This document shows positions 9,025-19,131 of a stretch of DNA of 64,000 nt, piece after piece. How positions within the stretch are numbered: the stretch's first letter is position 1; each line of letters starts with the position of its first letter. The notes below the pieces were generated by a model. The model was not told where the DNA came from, did no database searches, and was given only the letters and a program-made list of their open reading frames with translations. A program made the translations under genes and the position numbers. Origin of the DNA: an uncultured Thalassotalea sp. (GTDB lineage: Bacteria; Pseudomonadota; Gammaproteobacteria; Enterobacterales; Alteromonadaceae); the NCBI GenBank assembly GCA_947502355.1, contig CANMZP010000013.1, positions 52,507 through 116,506 on the forward strand, read 5' to 3'.

Positions 9025-10815
9025 TTATTTTTTATCGTCGTACATAGAGTCGATTTCGTTTTTATAACGGCTGTTAATGACTTTACGGCGCAATTTTTGC
9101 GTCGGGGTCATCTCACCATCATCCATCGAGAAGCTCTTCCCAAGTAAGGTGAATTTTTTAACCTGTTCAAACTTGGCAAGCTCCTTTTGTAATTCACTGA
9201 TGCGTTTTTCAAACATTTCGACAATATGGCTGTGTTTTATCAACTCCATTCTGTCATGGTATTTGATGTTTAACTCTTTCGAGTATTCTTCGAGTGTTTC
9301 ATAACATGGTACGATTAACGCGGATACAAATTTCTTGGTATCAGCAATTACAACAATTTGCTCAATAAAATGGTCTTTTCCTAAGGTACCCTCGATGTGT
9401 TGTGGGGCAATGTATTTACCACCTGATGTTTTCATTAATTCTTTGATTCTGTCGGTAATGTACAAATTGCCGTTTTCTAAATGGCCGGCGTCACCGGTTT
9501 TAAGGAAACCTTCTTCATCAAAGTTTTTAGCCGTTTCTTCAGGGTTATTATAATAACCACGCATCACCATAGGTCCGCGTACTAAGATTTCATTATTCTC
9601 ACCAATTTTAATTTCAGCCGTCGGCATGATTTTACCAACTGAGTCCGGATCGAAATTGGCGTCATCCCAACAAGAAACCGTGGCACTCGTCTCGGTCATA
9701 CCATAGCCTAGTTTGACATTAATACCGATGGCATGGAAAAAACGTCCAATACCTGGATCTAATTTAGCGCCACCACAAGGCATAAAGTTAATGTTGCCAC
9801 CTAAAATGTCGCGCATTTTACGTAGCACTAATTTATCCGCAAGTGCGTATTGTTTGCTAATAAACCAATTTACTTTTTTACCTTGCTGCTTGGCGGTAGC
9901 AACTTTGGCGCCCATGTTAACCGCCCAAGTAAACATGACCTTTTTAGTCAATGGGGCTTTTGACACTTTATCAAAAATGGTTGAGTAAATTTTTTCGTAA
10001 AAACGTGGTACCGCACACATTACTGTCGGTTTTATCTCGCTTAAGGCATCTTTGATTAAATTGGTGTCGGGCAAATAACAGTTGGTTGCACCTTTAAATA
10101 GCACAATAAATGTCCATGCACGTTCAAATACGTGTGATAAAGGCAAGAAACAAAGGGATACGTCTTTGTCACTTAAGGGTAAGTTGTACTTATGGGCGTC
10201 AATTTGCGAGCTGATGTTTGCATAATCAATTAATACGCCTTTTGGATTGCCCGTGGTACCTGAGGTATAAATGATGGTTAAAATATCATCAAGTTGGGCA
10301 TTGTCTACCCGCTGCATTAATTCGGCGTTATCACTCAGTTCGCCCGACGCTAAAAATGCATTCCATAACATAGCTTTTGGGTGATTGTTGATGTCAATGT
10401 CATTTGTTAGGCAAACGATAAGTTCCAGACTATCACATTGGTCAAAAATAAGTGCAGCCGCATTAAACTGTTCTTGTGCGCCAACGAATAAAATTTTAAT
10501 GCCAGCATCATTGATAATATAAGCCGTTTGACCTGGGGTGTTTGTTGGGTAAATTGGCACGGGTACAGCGCGCAGTTGCATTGTACCAATATCGGCTATG
10601 GTCCATTGCGGGCAGTTATTGGCAAATATACCAATGTTCTCTTGAATTTTTACCTGTTTGTGCAAAAGGGCTTTGGAAACTAAATCGACTTGTTTCGAAA
10701 ATTCTTTCCAGCTGATATCTTGCCAGCCATCTGCTGTTTTTTCCTTTAGCGCAGTTTTATCTGCGTACGAAATCATGTTCGCACGTAATTTTGTAATTAT
10801 GTGAGTATCTGGCAT
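9025..10815 (-). CDS. Long-chain fatty acyl-CoA synthetase (AMP-binding)
   Basis: Activates long-chain fatty acids to acyl-CoA through an acyl-AMP intermediate, probably at the inner membrane face. Motifs include the P-loop-like IIYTSGTTGNPKGV, the A5-type GYGMTETSA, LKTGDAGHLENGNLYITDRIKELMKTSGGKYIAP, and the C-terminal PTQKLRRK with the catalytic lysine region. The length (596 residues) and NLYITDRIKE style match the FadD15/FAA1 group of long-chain synthetases rather than FadD proper. The frame is open to 10887, but ATG 10815 follows AAAGGAT at good spacing. It is a single gene with its own terminator. Confidence 0.9.
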   Translation of the reverse strand: MPDTHIITKLRANMISYADKTALKEKTADGWQDISWKEFSKQVDLVSKALLHKQVKIQENIGIFANNCPQWTIADIGTMQLRAVPVPIYPTNTPGQTAYIINDAGIKILFVGAQEQFNAAALIFDQCDSLELIVCLTNDIDINNHPKAMLWNAFLASGELSDNAELMQRVDNAQLDDILTIIYTSGTTGNPKGVLIDYANISSQIDAHKYNLPLSDKDVSLCFLPLSHVFERAWTFIVLFKGATNCYLPDTNLIKDALSEIKPTVMCAVPRFYEKIYSTIFDKVSKAPLTKKVMFTWAVNMGAKVATAKQQGKKVNWFISKQYALADKLVLRKMRDILGGNINFMPCGGAKLDPGIGRFFHAIGINVKLGYGMTETSATVSCWDDANFDPDSVGKIMPTAEIKIGENNEILVRGPMVMRGYYNNPEETAKNFDEEGFLKTGDAGHLENGNLYITDRIKELMKTSGGKYIAPQHIEGTLGKDHFIEQIVVIADTKKFVSALIVPCYETLEEYSKELNIKYHDRMELIKHSHIVEMFEKRISELQKELAKFEQVKKFTLLGKSFSMDDGEMTPTQKLRRKVINSRYKNEIDSMYDDKK

Positions 10816-11164
10816 GTTGTATATCCTTTGGTGTACAGCTGTAAGCTGAGAATGCCGCAAGTGTAAGGAGGTATATGAAAAAGGCAAGAAATATCTGCGT
10901 TAAATGCAATTTTCATATAAAATTTAACACTGTTCGTACATTTAATTATTGTTTTTATAGTTATCTTCACAGCGGAGATTGTCGCTTGTGGTATGACCAG
11001 TTTAACCTGAAATTAATATGACTTGTAAGTATTTTGTTGGTAGATGTTAATATAGGGTGTTAATTTGCTCGATAAAATGCCTAACTATTGCATTGCAGCG
11101 CTAGTTTAACCGATAATGACGCCCACATTTTTTTGCTGTCACAACGCTAGATAAAGGGCTCTAA
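10816..11164. other. Divergent promoter region, fadD-like / gsk
   Basis: About 350 A+T-rich bases between divergent start codons. Promoters for both genes must lie here, but I could not single out a clear -35/-10 pair. No gene or RNA was seen. Confidence 0.4.
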
Positions 11165-12469
11165 ATGAAATTTCCTGGCCAACGTAAATCCAAACATTAT
11201 TTTCCGGTTAACGATCGGGATCCTTTATTGGCTCAGTTAAATACCCAAAGAAAAGTAAGTCGTTGTTATATTTCGGGTATAGACCAAATTTTGGTTGATA
11301 TCGAAGCGAAAATCAGTGATGAATTACTTGAACGCTATAACCTGCCAAAGGGTAACTCAACGCTCATTGATGATGATGTCGCCTATCAGTTGTACACTGA
11401 AATTTCCCAACAAGGTCTAATAAGCCATCAATTTGCTGGCGGTACCATTGGCAACACGATTCATAACTATTCTACATTGGCCGACAGCAAATCCGTATTG
11501 TTCGGGGTCATGAGTAACGATATCGAAGTGGGCAGTTATTCTTACCGATATTTATGTAATACGTCATCGAAAGTTGATTTGGATTATTTACAACCGGTTG
11601 ATGGACCCATTGGTCGCTGTTTTACCCTAATTGACCAAACCGGAGAACGTACGTTTGCCATAAGTAAGGGCTCAATGGATAAGCTTACGCCTGATTATAT
11701 CGATAAGAGTGTGATCCAGAACTCTTCTGCCTTAGCCATTACGGCGTACCTTATGCGTACTGCTGATGGTGACACCATGAAAGAAGCCGCAATGGTGGCT
11801 GTTGATCACGCCAATGAAGCCGGTGTACCGGTTGTGTTAACCTTGGGAACACGCTTTTTAATTGAGCAAGACCCGCAATGGTGGCGTGACTTTATTCGTG
11901 AAAAAGTCAGTATTTTGGCTATGAACGAAGAAGAAGCTGAAGCATTAATCGGCATAAGTGATCCGCTTCTTGCCTGTGAAGCCGCACTCGATCTTTGCGA
12001 CATGGTATTATTAACGGCCGGGCCACACGGTTTATATACGGCTGGCTACGCTGAAGACAGTGAGAAGCGAAAAACATCGCACCCATTATTACCTGGGGCT
12101 ATTCCTGAATTTAATCAGTTCGAATTTTCAAAACCAAAACTTAAAAGTCAATGTGAAAAAGCCATTAAAGTTTATTCGCATATTTCGCCTTACATGGGCG
12201 GCCCGACGAAAATCCGAAATACCAATGGAGCAGGGGATGCAGCATTAGCCGCTTTGCTTCATGACTTGGCATCAAACAGCTATCATCGAGAGATTATTCC
12301 GGGTTCAAGCAAACATATGACGGTTGATTTGTGTTATTCATCTTTCTCACAAATTTGTAAATACGCCAACCGTGTAGCATACGAAGTATTAGACCAACAC
12401 AGTCCAAGACTTTCACGTGGTTTACCTGAACGTGAAGACAGTTTAGAAGAGTCTTACTGGGAACGTTAA
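11165..12469 (+). CDS. gsk: Inosine/guanosine kinase
   Basis: Phosphorylates inosine and guanosine to IMP and GMP in cytoplasmic purine salvage. The 434 residues align along their whole length with the remembered E. coli Gsk: start MKFPGQRKSKHYFPVN, the FAGGTIGNT substrate region, DGPIGRCFTL, LAMNEEEAEAL, the PfkB signature NTNGAGDAALAALLHD with the catalytic aspartate, and the C-terminus SPRLSRGLPEREDSLEESYW. It is monocistronic, with a strong terminator downstream. Confidence 0.97.
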   Translation: MKFPGQRKSKHYFPVNDRDPLLAQLNTQRKVSRCYISGIDQILVDIEAKISDELLERYNLPKGNSTLIDDDVAYQLYTEISQQGLISHQFAGGTIGNTIHNYSTLADSKSVLFGVMSNDIEVGSYSYRYLCNTSSKVDLDYLQPVDGPIGRCFTLIDQTGERTFAISKGSMDKLTPDYIDKSVIQNSSALAITAYLMRTADGDTMKEAAMVAVDHANEAGVPVVLTLGTRFLIEQDPQWWRDFIREKVSILAMNEEEAEALIGISDPLLACEAALDLCDMVLLTAGPHGLYTAGYAEDSEKRKTSHPLLPGAIPEFNQFEFSKPKLKSQCEKAIKVYSHISPYMGGPTKIRNTNGAGDAALAALLHDLASNSYHREIIPGSSKHMTVDLCYSSFSQICKYANRVAYEVLDQHSPRLSRGLPEREDSLEESYWER

Positions 12470-12490
12470 GCAATAAAACGGAAACATTAT

Positions 12491-12519
12491 AAAAGGAGCG
12501 CTTGTCGCTCCTTTTTTAT
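12491..12519 (+). terminator. gsk terminator
   Basis: AAAGGAGCG / CGCTCCTTT with loop CTTGT, followed by TTTTATT. Confidence 0.85.
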
Positions 12520-12630
12520 TGGTATAACGTGCCTTTAGCAGTTATAACACTTGGTTTTAATTCATTTTGTTCTTTCCAATCAGTACTTAGCAGGATAAAG
12601 TCTGATTAATTGAAATTTTTAGGGCGAAAC

Positions 12631-13107
12631 ATGAGCAAGCGTTTAATTATTCTGCTAATTGTATCTCATCTTGGAATCGGTGCATTTGGGGTTGGTCTGG
12701 GCATGTATATTTTACCCATATTGATTGCACCAACATCCCCAACCATTGCGCAAATTAATGATATTTCCGCTTCGGCTTCTTTTGAGGCGACGTTTGTTAA
12801 AGACTTAGCCGATAGTGATGCTTTTCATTGGGGACAAGGTAAAGTTTACATTGGTACAAAGGCCATATCACTTATGGGGACCTTAGCCCCTGGTCCAGAT
12901 TATAAACTGTACCTTGCAAAACAATTTGTGGAAACCGAGCACGCATTCAATCAGTTAAAACCTAATATGATAAAAGTCGGGGAAGTGAATACCTTTGAAA
13001 ATTTTGTCGTGAACGTGCCCAACAACATCGATCCAAGTGAGTATAATACCGTTATTGTCTGGTGCGAGCGTTTTGGTGAGTTTATAACCGCCGCTAAATA
13101 TCAGTAA
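12631..13107 (+). CDS. DM13-domain protein, membrane-anchored
   Basis: A 158-residue protein with one N-terminal membrane segment (LIILLIVSHLGIGAFGVGLGMYILPILI) and a periplasmic DM13 domain. The domain is recognised from FVKDLADSDAFHWGQGKVYIG, GPDYKLYLA, EVNTFENFVVNVP and the ending YNTVIVWCERFGEFITAA, whose conserved cysteine is the proposed redox residue. DM13 is thought to be an electron-transfer or cytochrome-like domain; its bacterial role is not established. ATG 12631 is preferred over the upstream TTG because it gives a normal short cytoplasmic lead. It stands alone between gsk and yjdM. Confidence 0.85.
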   Translation: MSKRLIILLIVSHLGIGAFGVGLGMYILPILIAPTSPTIAQINDISASASFEATFVKDLADSDAFHWGQGKVYIGTKAISLMGTLAPGPDYKLYLAKQFVETEHAFNQLKPNMIKVGEVNTFENFVVNVPNNIDPSEYNTVIVWCERFGEFITAAKYQ

Positions 13108-13176
13108 ATTTCCACTTTCGTTGCCCGCAAACAGGCTATATTATATAACCTTTTATTTTTATTGAAGATATAACCC

Positions 13177-13512
13177 ATGTCATTTCCCCCATGCCCACAA
13201 TGCCAGTCTGAATACGTTTACCCTGATCAAAACCATTTAATTTGTCCTGAATGTGGACATGAGTGGAACCCTTCTGAACGTGCTGATGATGAGGTAATAC
13301 GCGTAAAAGATGCCAATGGCAGCTTATTGTCAGAGGGGGATAAAGCACACGTTATAAAAGATTTAAAAATTAAAGGTAGCTCGCAAGTCATTAAAATTGG
13401 CACAAAAGTCAATATTAGACGAATTAAAGACAGTAAAGACCATGAATTAGATTGCAAAGTCGAAGGGGTTGGTGAAATGATGGTTACAGCAAAATACGTA
13501 AAAAAAGTCTAA
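13177..13512 (+). CDS. yjdM: Zinc-ribbon protein of the YjdM (PhnA) family
   Basis: A 111-residue cytoplasmic protein with an N-terminal zinc ribbon (Cys6, Cys9, Cys23, Cys26 in CPQC...CPECGHEW) and a C-terminal SH3-like barrel (VIKDLKIKGSSQVIKIGTKV...ITAKYVKK-like end). The family was once called alkylphosphonate utilisation protein PhnA, but in E. coli it lies outside the phn operon and its function is unclear. The start ATG at 13177 begins MSFPPCPQC, the usual family N-terminus. The P-loop kinase gene follows after 36 bases and may be co-transcribed. Confidence 0.92.
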   Translation: MSFPPCPQCQSEYVYPDQNHLICPECGHEWNPSERADDEVIRVKDANGSLLSEGDKAHVIKDLKIKGSSQVIKIGTKVNIRRIKDSKDHELDCKVEGVGEMMVTAKYVKKV

Positions 13513-13548
13513 AGTAAAGCCTATAAAAAGGGCTAAGAGGAAAAATCC

Positions 13549-14037
13549 GTGTCAAAAATCATCATCTTTGGAAATTCAGGCTCTGGCAAATCCACTTTGG
13601 CGCATAAATTAGCGACACAACAGGGGCTGGCCCATTTAGATTTAGATACCATTGCTTGGCAAGATTCACAGCCTCCACAAAGAATGCCTTTAGCAACGTC
13701 AGAAAAATTATTGAATTCGTTTATAGCAGCCAATGACCACTGGGTTGTTGAAGGCTGCTATGCTGATTTGTTGTCATTATTAACGGATGAAGCGCAGCAG
13801 ATGATCTTTTTAAATTTAACTACCTCACAGTGCGTACGCAATGCCCGAAAACGACCTTGGGAGCCGCATAAATATAAAAGTAAACAGGCACAAGATGCAA
13901 ACTTGGAGATGTTGATAGACTGGATAAAAGCGTATGACAAACGCACGGATACGTTTTCTAAAGTAGCCCACCAAAAATTATTTAGCCAGTTTCCTAAAAC
14001 TAAAATTATGTACGAAACCAATGAGCATAAAAGCTGA
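13549..14037 (+). CDS. P-loop kinase-like ATPase (adenylate/shikimate kinase fold)
   Basis: A 162-residue cytoplasmic protein with the Walker A motif GNSGSGKST at residues 8-16, DLDTIAW at the expected acceptor position and a VEGCYADLL region typical of small kinases annotated as shikimate kinase-like or adenylate kinase-like. The C-terminal RTDTFSKVAHQKLFSQFP resembles a lid/helix segment. The start is GTG 13549, preceded by AAGAGGAAA. The substrate is unknown. Its position 36 bases after yjdM suggests a shared transcript. Confidence 0.82.
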   Translation: MSKIIIFGNSGSGKSTLAHKLATQQGLAHLDLDTIAWQDSQPPQRMPLATSEKLLNSFIAANDHWVVEGCYADLLSLLTDEAQQMIFLNLTTSQCVRNARKRPWEPHKYKSKQAQDANLEMLIDWIKAYDKRTDTFSKVAHQKLFSQFPKTKIMYETNEHKS

Positions 14038-14121
14038 GCATAAAACGGGCAGAATGGATTTGGTTTGGCTAAATAATCTGCCCTCAAAGCTAGAAAGAGG
14101 GTACAAATACAACGTATAAGG

Positions 14122-14610
14122 TTACTTTTCGAGGGAGTCTAGCTTTTTCTCTAAGGCAATAAGCTTTTCATAAATTTCTGAGTTTTGCTGGTAAATCTCA
14201 GCATTTTGCTTTTTTAATTCTCGGTTTTTAATGTTGGTATCGGCAAACCCCAAGATTTTATTGGCAAAGATAGCACCTACTGCACCTAAAATACCAACCC
14301 CTAAAACAAACATCATAAACACACATGCACGGCCAATGAAGGTTACCGGGTAAACATCACCGAAGCCGATGGTTGTTGACGACATTAACATTAACCAAAT
14401 CGAATCACTTAGGGACTGTACAGGGGAGTTTGTGGCCTCAAGTTCAGCCAGAAACGTGAGCCCGCCTAAAGTGACGTTCAAAAATGCGAGTAGGGAGATG
14501 GAAATGACCCCTAATACGTAATAGTTGTAATTTTTTACGCCATATTCATCAATGTTATATAAGCCAGACTTTTCCATAGCTTTTTGAATTACAATCATTA
14601 GTTTCCTCAC
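14122..14610 (-). CDS. Two-helix potassium channel with C-terminal coiled coil
   Basis: An inner-membrane ion channel of the Ion_trans_2 (Kir/KcsA-like) type, 162 residues. There is a first membrane helix at about 30-54, a pore helix, the selectivity filter TTIGFGD at 79-85 (a variant of TVGYGD) and a second helix at about 90-118. The last 35 residues (KNRELKKQNAEIYQQNSEIYEKLIALEKKLDSLEK) form a clear heptad coiled coil that probably drives tetramer assembly. A good GAGGAAA ribosome site precedes ATG 14610. No ligand-binding domain is present, so gating is unclear. Confidence 0.88.
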   Translation of the reverse strand: MRKLMIVIQKAMEKSGLYNIDEYGVKNYNYYVLGVISISLLAFLNVTLGGLTFLAELEATNSPVQSLSDSIWLMLMSSTTIGFGDVYPVTFIGRACVFMMFVLGVGILGAVGAIFANKILGFADTNIKNRELKKQNAEIYQQNSEIYEKLIALEKKLDSLEK

Positions 14611-14834
14611 AAATCAACAAATTAGTAAAGTAATTTACTTTCAAAATTTATATAAAATACCACGATAAGTAAACCTAAACTTACTTCGTAGTCGATTTAT
14701 ATATTTTCGTTAGAACTTTAAAAAAACTGTTATTCCCTATTGTTATAAGCAGGTTGATGGTGTTAGATTAATGTAACCAAATGTTATTACCTCGTTTGGT
14801 TTATTAATAATAACAAAGATATGAAGGGAAAATA

Positions 14835-17834
14835 ATGAAAGATATCAATTCTCGATATTGTAGTAATTTTAAAAAAACGGTTACTGCTGTTGCAGTTTCC
14901 TTATCACTTGGCATCAGTGCGACCGCTTTTGCCGCAAGTAATACCGCCGGTTCCATTTATGGTAAAGCAGAAGCCGGTTCCACGATTACTTACACCAATG
15001 TTGCTACGGGTGTTACTCGTAAAATCAATGTTGATAAAAAAGGCCACTTTAATGTAAACAGCGTACCAGCGGGTAATTACTCGGTAATGGATGAAGCGGG
15101 CGTTGTTAGACAAATTAAAGTCCTTGTTGGTACCGGTTCTAACGTATCGTTTGATGGTGACATTGAAGTATTTGAAGTAAACGGCAATCGTGTTCGTACT
15201 ATCGATACTTCATCGGTTGAATCTTCAAGTGTATTTACTGCTGAAGATATCGATTTACTGCCTATGCCTCGTAATTCGGTAGCTGTTGCGTTATTAACGC
15301 CAGGTGCCGTACAAGGTGGTGATAACTTTGGTCGTAACGTACCATCATTCGGTGGCTCATCGGTTGCAGAAAATGGTTACTACATTGACGGTATGGACGT
15401 AACAAACTTGCGTAATCTATTGCAATTTAGTTCATTGCCTCAAGATGCTATTGCACAAACTCAGGTTAAGTCAGGTGGTTACGGCGTTGAATACGGTCGT
15501 TCACTCGGTGGTATCATTAACGTTATCAGTCGCTCTGGTTCAAACGAATGGGAATTTGGTGGTTCAAGCTACGCAAGACCTGAGTCGTTAATGGCATCGG
15601 GCAAAGACGTTAAAGATTATGAATCAGTCGATGGCGGCTTATTGTCATATAACTCTGATGATGAATCATACAAATACGAATACAATGTGTATGCCGCAGG
15701 TCCAATCATTGAAGACAAGTTATTCTTCTTTGCCAACTTGGAAGGACAGCAACGAGAAACCAACAACTATTCAGCCTTTACCAGTTACAAATCGGAAGTT
15801 GATAACCCGAATTACATGGCAAAAGTGGATTGGTATATCACACCGGATCATTTATTGAGTGTTACGGCGATTGATAACGAAACTGAATATGACCGCGTAA
15901 ACTATGACAATACCAATGGTGATAGTTACACAGGTCGTCATGGTGATGTTACGTCTAAGTACACTTACAAAGAAGGTGGTGATATTTTAATTGCCAACTA
16001 CACCGGTTACATCACTGACGATTTATCGGTGAACCTAATGTACGGTAAGCTTGAGCATACCTACCTTAAAGTACCTAACCTTCCGGGTGACGACTGTGCT
16101 TATTCATGGGATACGACGGGGGATAAAACTTGGGGTCTTCGTGAATCAATTGGTTGTTGGAATGCACCCGTGCAATCTACCGTTGTTGACCAAGTCGATG
16201 ATAAAGATGAGCGTACCAGTTATAAAGTAGATTTTGACTGGACAATTGGTGACCACAACGTACGTTTTGGTTATAACTCGGAAGACTATGATTCAACGTC
16301 TCCTGGTGAAAAATATTCAGGTGATATTTACTACCGTTATATGACGGGTAACGCATCTAATGAAGGTACTTTAAACGGTACGGACATAGGTATAGGTACA
16401 GAGGCAGTACGTGTACGTCAATATCAAACACAAACAGCAACGTTTGGTGTCGAAAATACCGCTTGGTACATTGAAGATAACTGGCAAGTTACTAATAACG
16501 TGATGGTATATGGTGGTGTTCGTGGTGAAACCTTTACCAACAAAGACGGTAATGGTGACATCTTCGTTGAGTCAGATACGTTAATTGCCCCACGTATTGG
16601 TTTCTCATGGGACATTGATGGCGATTCAAGTAAAAAACTGTACGGTACTCTTGGTCGTTATTACATTCCTATTGCGGCAAACACCAACATCCGCGCAACT
16701 CGTGAAGAAGAGTTTTATGAGAATTGGTATTTCGCACCTGATGGCTGGGACGCAAGTGGTGCGCCAGTTACTTTAGGTGCTGAGTTTGGTACGTCTGTAA
16801 CGGATGTACAAATAGCTGATCCACGTAAGATCGCTGACCATGATTTAGAACCAATGCATCAAGATGAAATCATTATTGGTTACCAACAAGAATACAGTGA
16901 AGATTGGACCTTAGGTGTTAAGTTTATGGGCCGTACTATCCAAGATGGTATGGATGATTTCTGTGGACATGATGGTTTTACCAATTGGGCAAAAGACAAT
17001 GGTTATGACAACTTTGATCCGCATTCATTACAAGGCTGTATTATTGTAAACCCAGGTAATGACATTACCATTAGTATGGATCTTGAAAACGATGGTAACT
17101 TATCAACGGTTACAACGCCTAGTGAATACCATGGTTTACCAGAGTACAAACGTCACTACTTAGGCCTTGAATTTACCGCTGAAAAATCTTTTTCAGATAG
17201 CTGGAAAGGTAACTTCTCTTACGTACTCTCAAGAAGTTGGGGTAACGCAGAGGGTTATGTAAACTCAACCCTTGGTCAAGAAGATGCCGGTGCGACTCAA
17301 GATTTTGACCATCAGAACTTTATGGATGGTAGTTACGGTGATTTACCAAACGATCATAGACATCAATTTAAAGCTTACGGTCTGTATGAAGTAAACGATG
17401 AGCTAAGTGTTGCCTTAAACGTATCAGCGATTAGTGGTCAACCATTAAGCTGTAACGGTTACATCAGCACCGACGGTATGCTTGAAGGTGACGGTTCTAC
17501 AGCTTATGACTATGGTAACTTTAAACGTTACTCAGCATCTAGTTTTTACTGTGTAAATGAAGACGGTGAAACTGAGTTAAATGGTCGTGGTGATGAGGGT
17601 GAGTCTAACTGGGTATTCAATACCGATATGAGTGTTAACTACATGCCATCATGGGCTGAAGGTGTAACGCTACAAGCGACGGTATTTAACTTGTTTAATT
17701 CACAAAAAGCGACCACAACCAATCAAGTGAAAGATCTAGACCGTGGAAGCTCAGTTGTAAGCAACAATTTCCTTACACCATCTGGATATCAATCAGCTCG
17801 TTATGTGCAGTTTGCTGCGAGCTATAAATTTTAA
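14835..17834 (+). CDS. TonB-dependent outer-membrane receptor with N-terminal regulatory-like domain
   Basis: A 999-residue outer-membrane importer. A signal peptide (VAVSLSLGISATAFA) is followed by a carboxypeptidase-regulatory-like (CarboxypepD_reg) beta domain at about 36-95 (GSIYGKAEAGSTITYTN...GHFNVNSVPAGNYSV). A plug domain follows (NSVAVALLTPGAVQGGD, YYIDGMDVTNLRN, GYGVEYGRSLGGIINVISRSG), then a long beta-barrel ending in aromatic RYVQFAASYKF. This Oar-like architecture is common in carbohydrate importers of Alteromonadales. A GH17 beta-1,3-glucanase gene follows 218 bases downstream after a terminator, so the cargo is probably laminari-oligosaccharide; that is inference from context. 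Confidence 0.9.
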   Translation: MKDINSRYCSNFKKTVTAVAVSLSLGISATAFAASNTAGSIYGKAEAGSTITYTNVATGVTRKINVDKKGHFNVNSVPAGNYSVMDEAGVVRQIKVLVGTGSNVSFDGDIEVFEVNGNRVRTIDTSSVESSSVFTAEDIDLLPMPRNSVAVALLTPGAVQGGDNFGRNVPSFGGSSVAENGYYIDGMDVTNLRNLLQFSSLPQDAIAQTQVKSGGYGVEYGRSLGGIINVISRSGSNEWEFGGSSYARPESLMASGKDVKDYESVDGGLLSYNSDDESYKYEYNVYAAGPIIEDKLFFFANLEGQQRETNNYSAFTSYKSEVDNPNYMAKVDWYITPDHLLSVTAIDNETEYDRVNYDNTNGDSYTGRHGDVTSKYTYKEGGDILIANYTGYITDDLSVNLMYGKLEHTYLKVPNLPGDDCAYSWDTTGDKTWGLRESIGCWNAPVQSTVVDQVDDKDERTSYKVDFDWTIGDHNVRFGYNSEDYDSTSPGEKYSGDIYYRYMTGNASNEGTLNGTDIGIGTEAVRVRQYQTQTATFGVENTAWYIEDNWQVTNNVMVYGGVRGETFTNKDGNGDIFVESDTLIAPRIGFSWDIDGDSSKKLYGTLGRYYIPIAANTNIRATREEEFYENWYFAPDGWDASGAPVTLGAEFGTSVTDVQIADPRKIADHDLEPMHQDEIIIGYQQEYSEDWTLGVKFMGRTIQDGMDDFCGHDGFTNWAKDNGYDNFDPHSLQGCIIVNPGNDITISMDLENDGNLSTVTTPSEYHGLPEYKRHYLGLEFTAEKSFSDSWKGNFSYVLSRSWGNAEGYVNSTLGQEDAGATQDFDHQNFMDGSYGDLPNDHRHQFKAYGLYEVNDELSVALNVSAISGQPLSCNGYISTDGMLEGDGSTAYDYGNFKRYSASSFYCVNEDGETELNGRGDEGESNWVFNTDMSVNYMPSWAEGVTLQATVFNLFNSQKATTTNQVKDLDRGSSVVSNNFLTPSGYQSARYVQFAASYKF

Positions 17835-17870
17835 TCTCCTCGATTAATATTTACCAATAAGAAAAGTGTA

Positions 17871-17902
17871 AAATCCAGTTTTTCGAAACTGGATTTTTTT
17901 TA
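17871..17902 (+). terminator. Terminator after TonB-dependent receptor
   Basis: AATCCAGTTT / AAACTGGATT around a TTCG tetraloop, followed by TTTTTT. Confidence 0.9.
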
Positions 17903-18052
17903 TTCAATTTATCGTCAATGGCATTTAGCCCGCTTAATCATTCCTTTTAGTCGACAAACTAATCCCTCATAACGCAATATCATGGTAATGTTTGCCCACA
18001 TGTGTCTTAATTATCGTAACTAAAATAGCAAATATTCATAGTAAGGTTTTTA

Positions 18053-19057
18053 ATGAACAATGTTTTAAAAGGATTGTTTGCCACAACCATGGCATTACTA
18101 ACGGCAATGCCTGCATCGGCAAAATATCAACAAACAGCAAGCGACTTAATTGATAATCAAGTGATGGGCGTTGCCTATTCTGGATTTAGAGAAGGGCAAC
18201 ACCCTGACCGAGGTAATGGTGCAGTGAATCCATCAGATGCCGAGATCCTGGAAGATTTGAATATTTTACTCGATCATGATTTTAATCTGATCCGTTTATA
18301 TGACTCAGGTGAAAATTCAGAAACTGTTTTGGCGTTAATTAAACAACATAAACTACCAATCAAAGTTTTATTAGGTACTTGGCTTGAGGCCGAAATCAGT
18401 AACCATGAAGGTTGCCCTTGGTTATTAGAACCCATCCCACAAGAGGAATTGAATAAAAATGCCCTTAGTAATGGTGCTGAACTTGCACGTGGTATTGGTT
18501 TAGCAAATCAATATCCTAACATTGTCGTTGCAGTAAATGTTGGGAATGAAGCGTTAGTCGATTGGAACGATCACATGGTCTCCATCGACAGTGTAATTAA
18601 CTATGTGAAACACGTTAAAGCCAGTATTAAGCAACCCGTTACGGTTGCAGATAACTACGAATGGTGGATTAAAGACGGTGCGCCACTTGCTGAAGTCGTG
18701 GACTTTTTAGGTATTCACACTTATCCGGCATGGGAAAACAAGACCATTGATGAAGCACTTGCTTATACGATTGAAAACATTAAAGGTGTACATGAAGCGT
18801 TACCAAATAAAAAAATTGCTATCCTAGAAGCTGGTTGGGCTTCACAAGCCATTGAATTTGGTGATAGAGCAAGCGAAGAAAAACAGAAACGTCACTATAA
18901 CGAACTGAAAGATTGGGCAACGAAGACCAACACTACGGTATTATTTTTTGAAGCGTTTGATGAGCCTTGGAAAGGTGATCCAAATAATCCAAAAGGGGCA
19001 GAGAAGCATTGGGGACTGTTTAATGTGGATCGTACACCGAAACAGGTTATGAAATAA
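18053..19057 (+). CDS. GH17 beta-1,3-glucanase, exported
   Basis: A family 17 glycoside hydrolase of 334 residues acting on beta-1,3-glucans such as laminarin in the periplasm or outside the cell. The signal peptide ends at about residue 23 (MPASA). The TIM-barrel start VMGVAYSGFREGQHPD is typical of bacterial GH17. The general acid is Glu166 in VNVGNEALVDW and the nucleophile is Glu259 in AILEAGWAS; both lie at their family positions. The C-terminus EKHWGLFNVDRTPK is also conserved. It sits downstream of the TonB receptor in the same direction, separated by a terminator. Confidence 0.93.
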   Translation: MNNVLKGLFATTMALLTAMPASAKYQQTASDLIDNQVMGVAYSGFREGQHPDRGNGAVNPSDAEILEDLNILLDHDFNLIRLYDSGENSETVLALIKQHKLPIKVLLGTWLEAEISNHEGCPWLLEPIPQEELNKNALSNGAELARGIGLANQYPNIVVAVNVGNEALVDWNDHMVSIDSVINYVKHVKASIKQPVTVADNYEWWIKDGAPLAEVVDFLGIHTYPAWENKTIDEALAYTIENIKGVHEALPNKKIAILEAGWASQAIEFGDRASEEKQKRHYNELKDWATKTNTTVLFFEAFDEPWKGDPNNPKGAEKHWGLFNVDRTPKQVMK

Positions 19058-19131
19058 TCACGCGAAAATAAGAAACGTTAACTTTGCCCTAAGCAAACAC
19101 GAAAGTATTGCTTAGGGCATGTTTTCATTAA

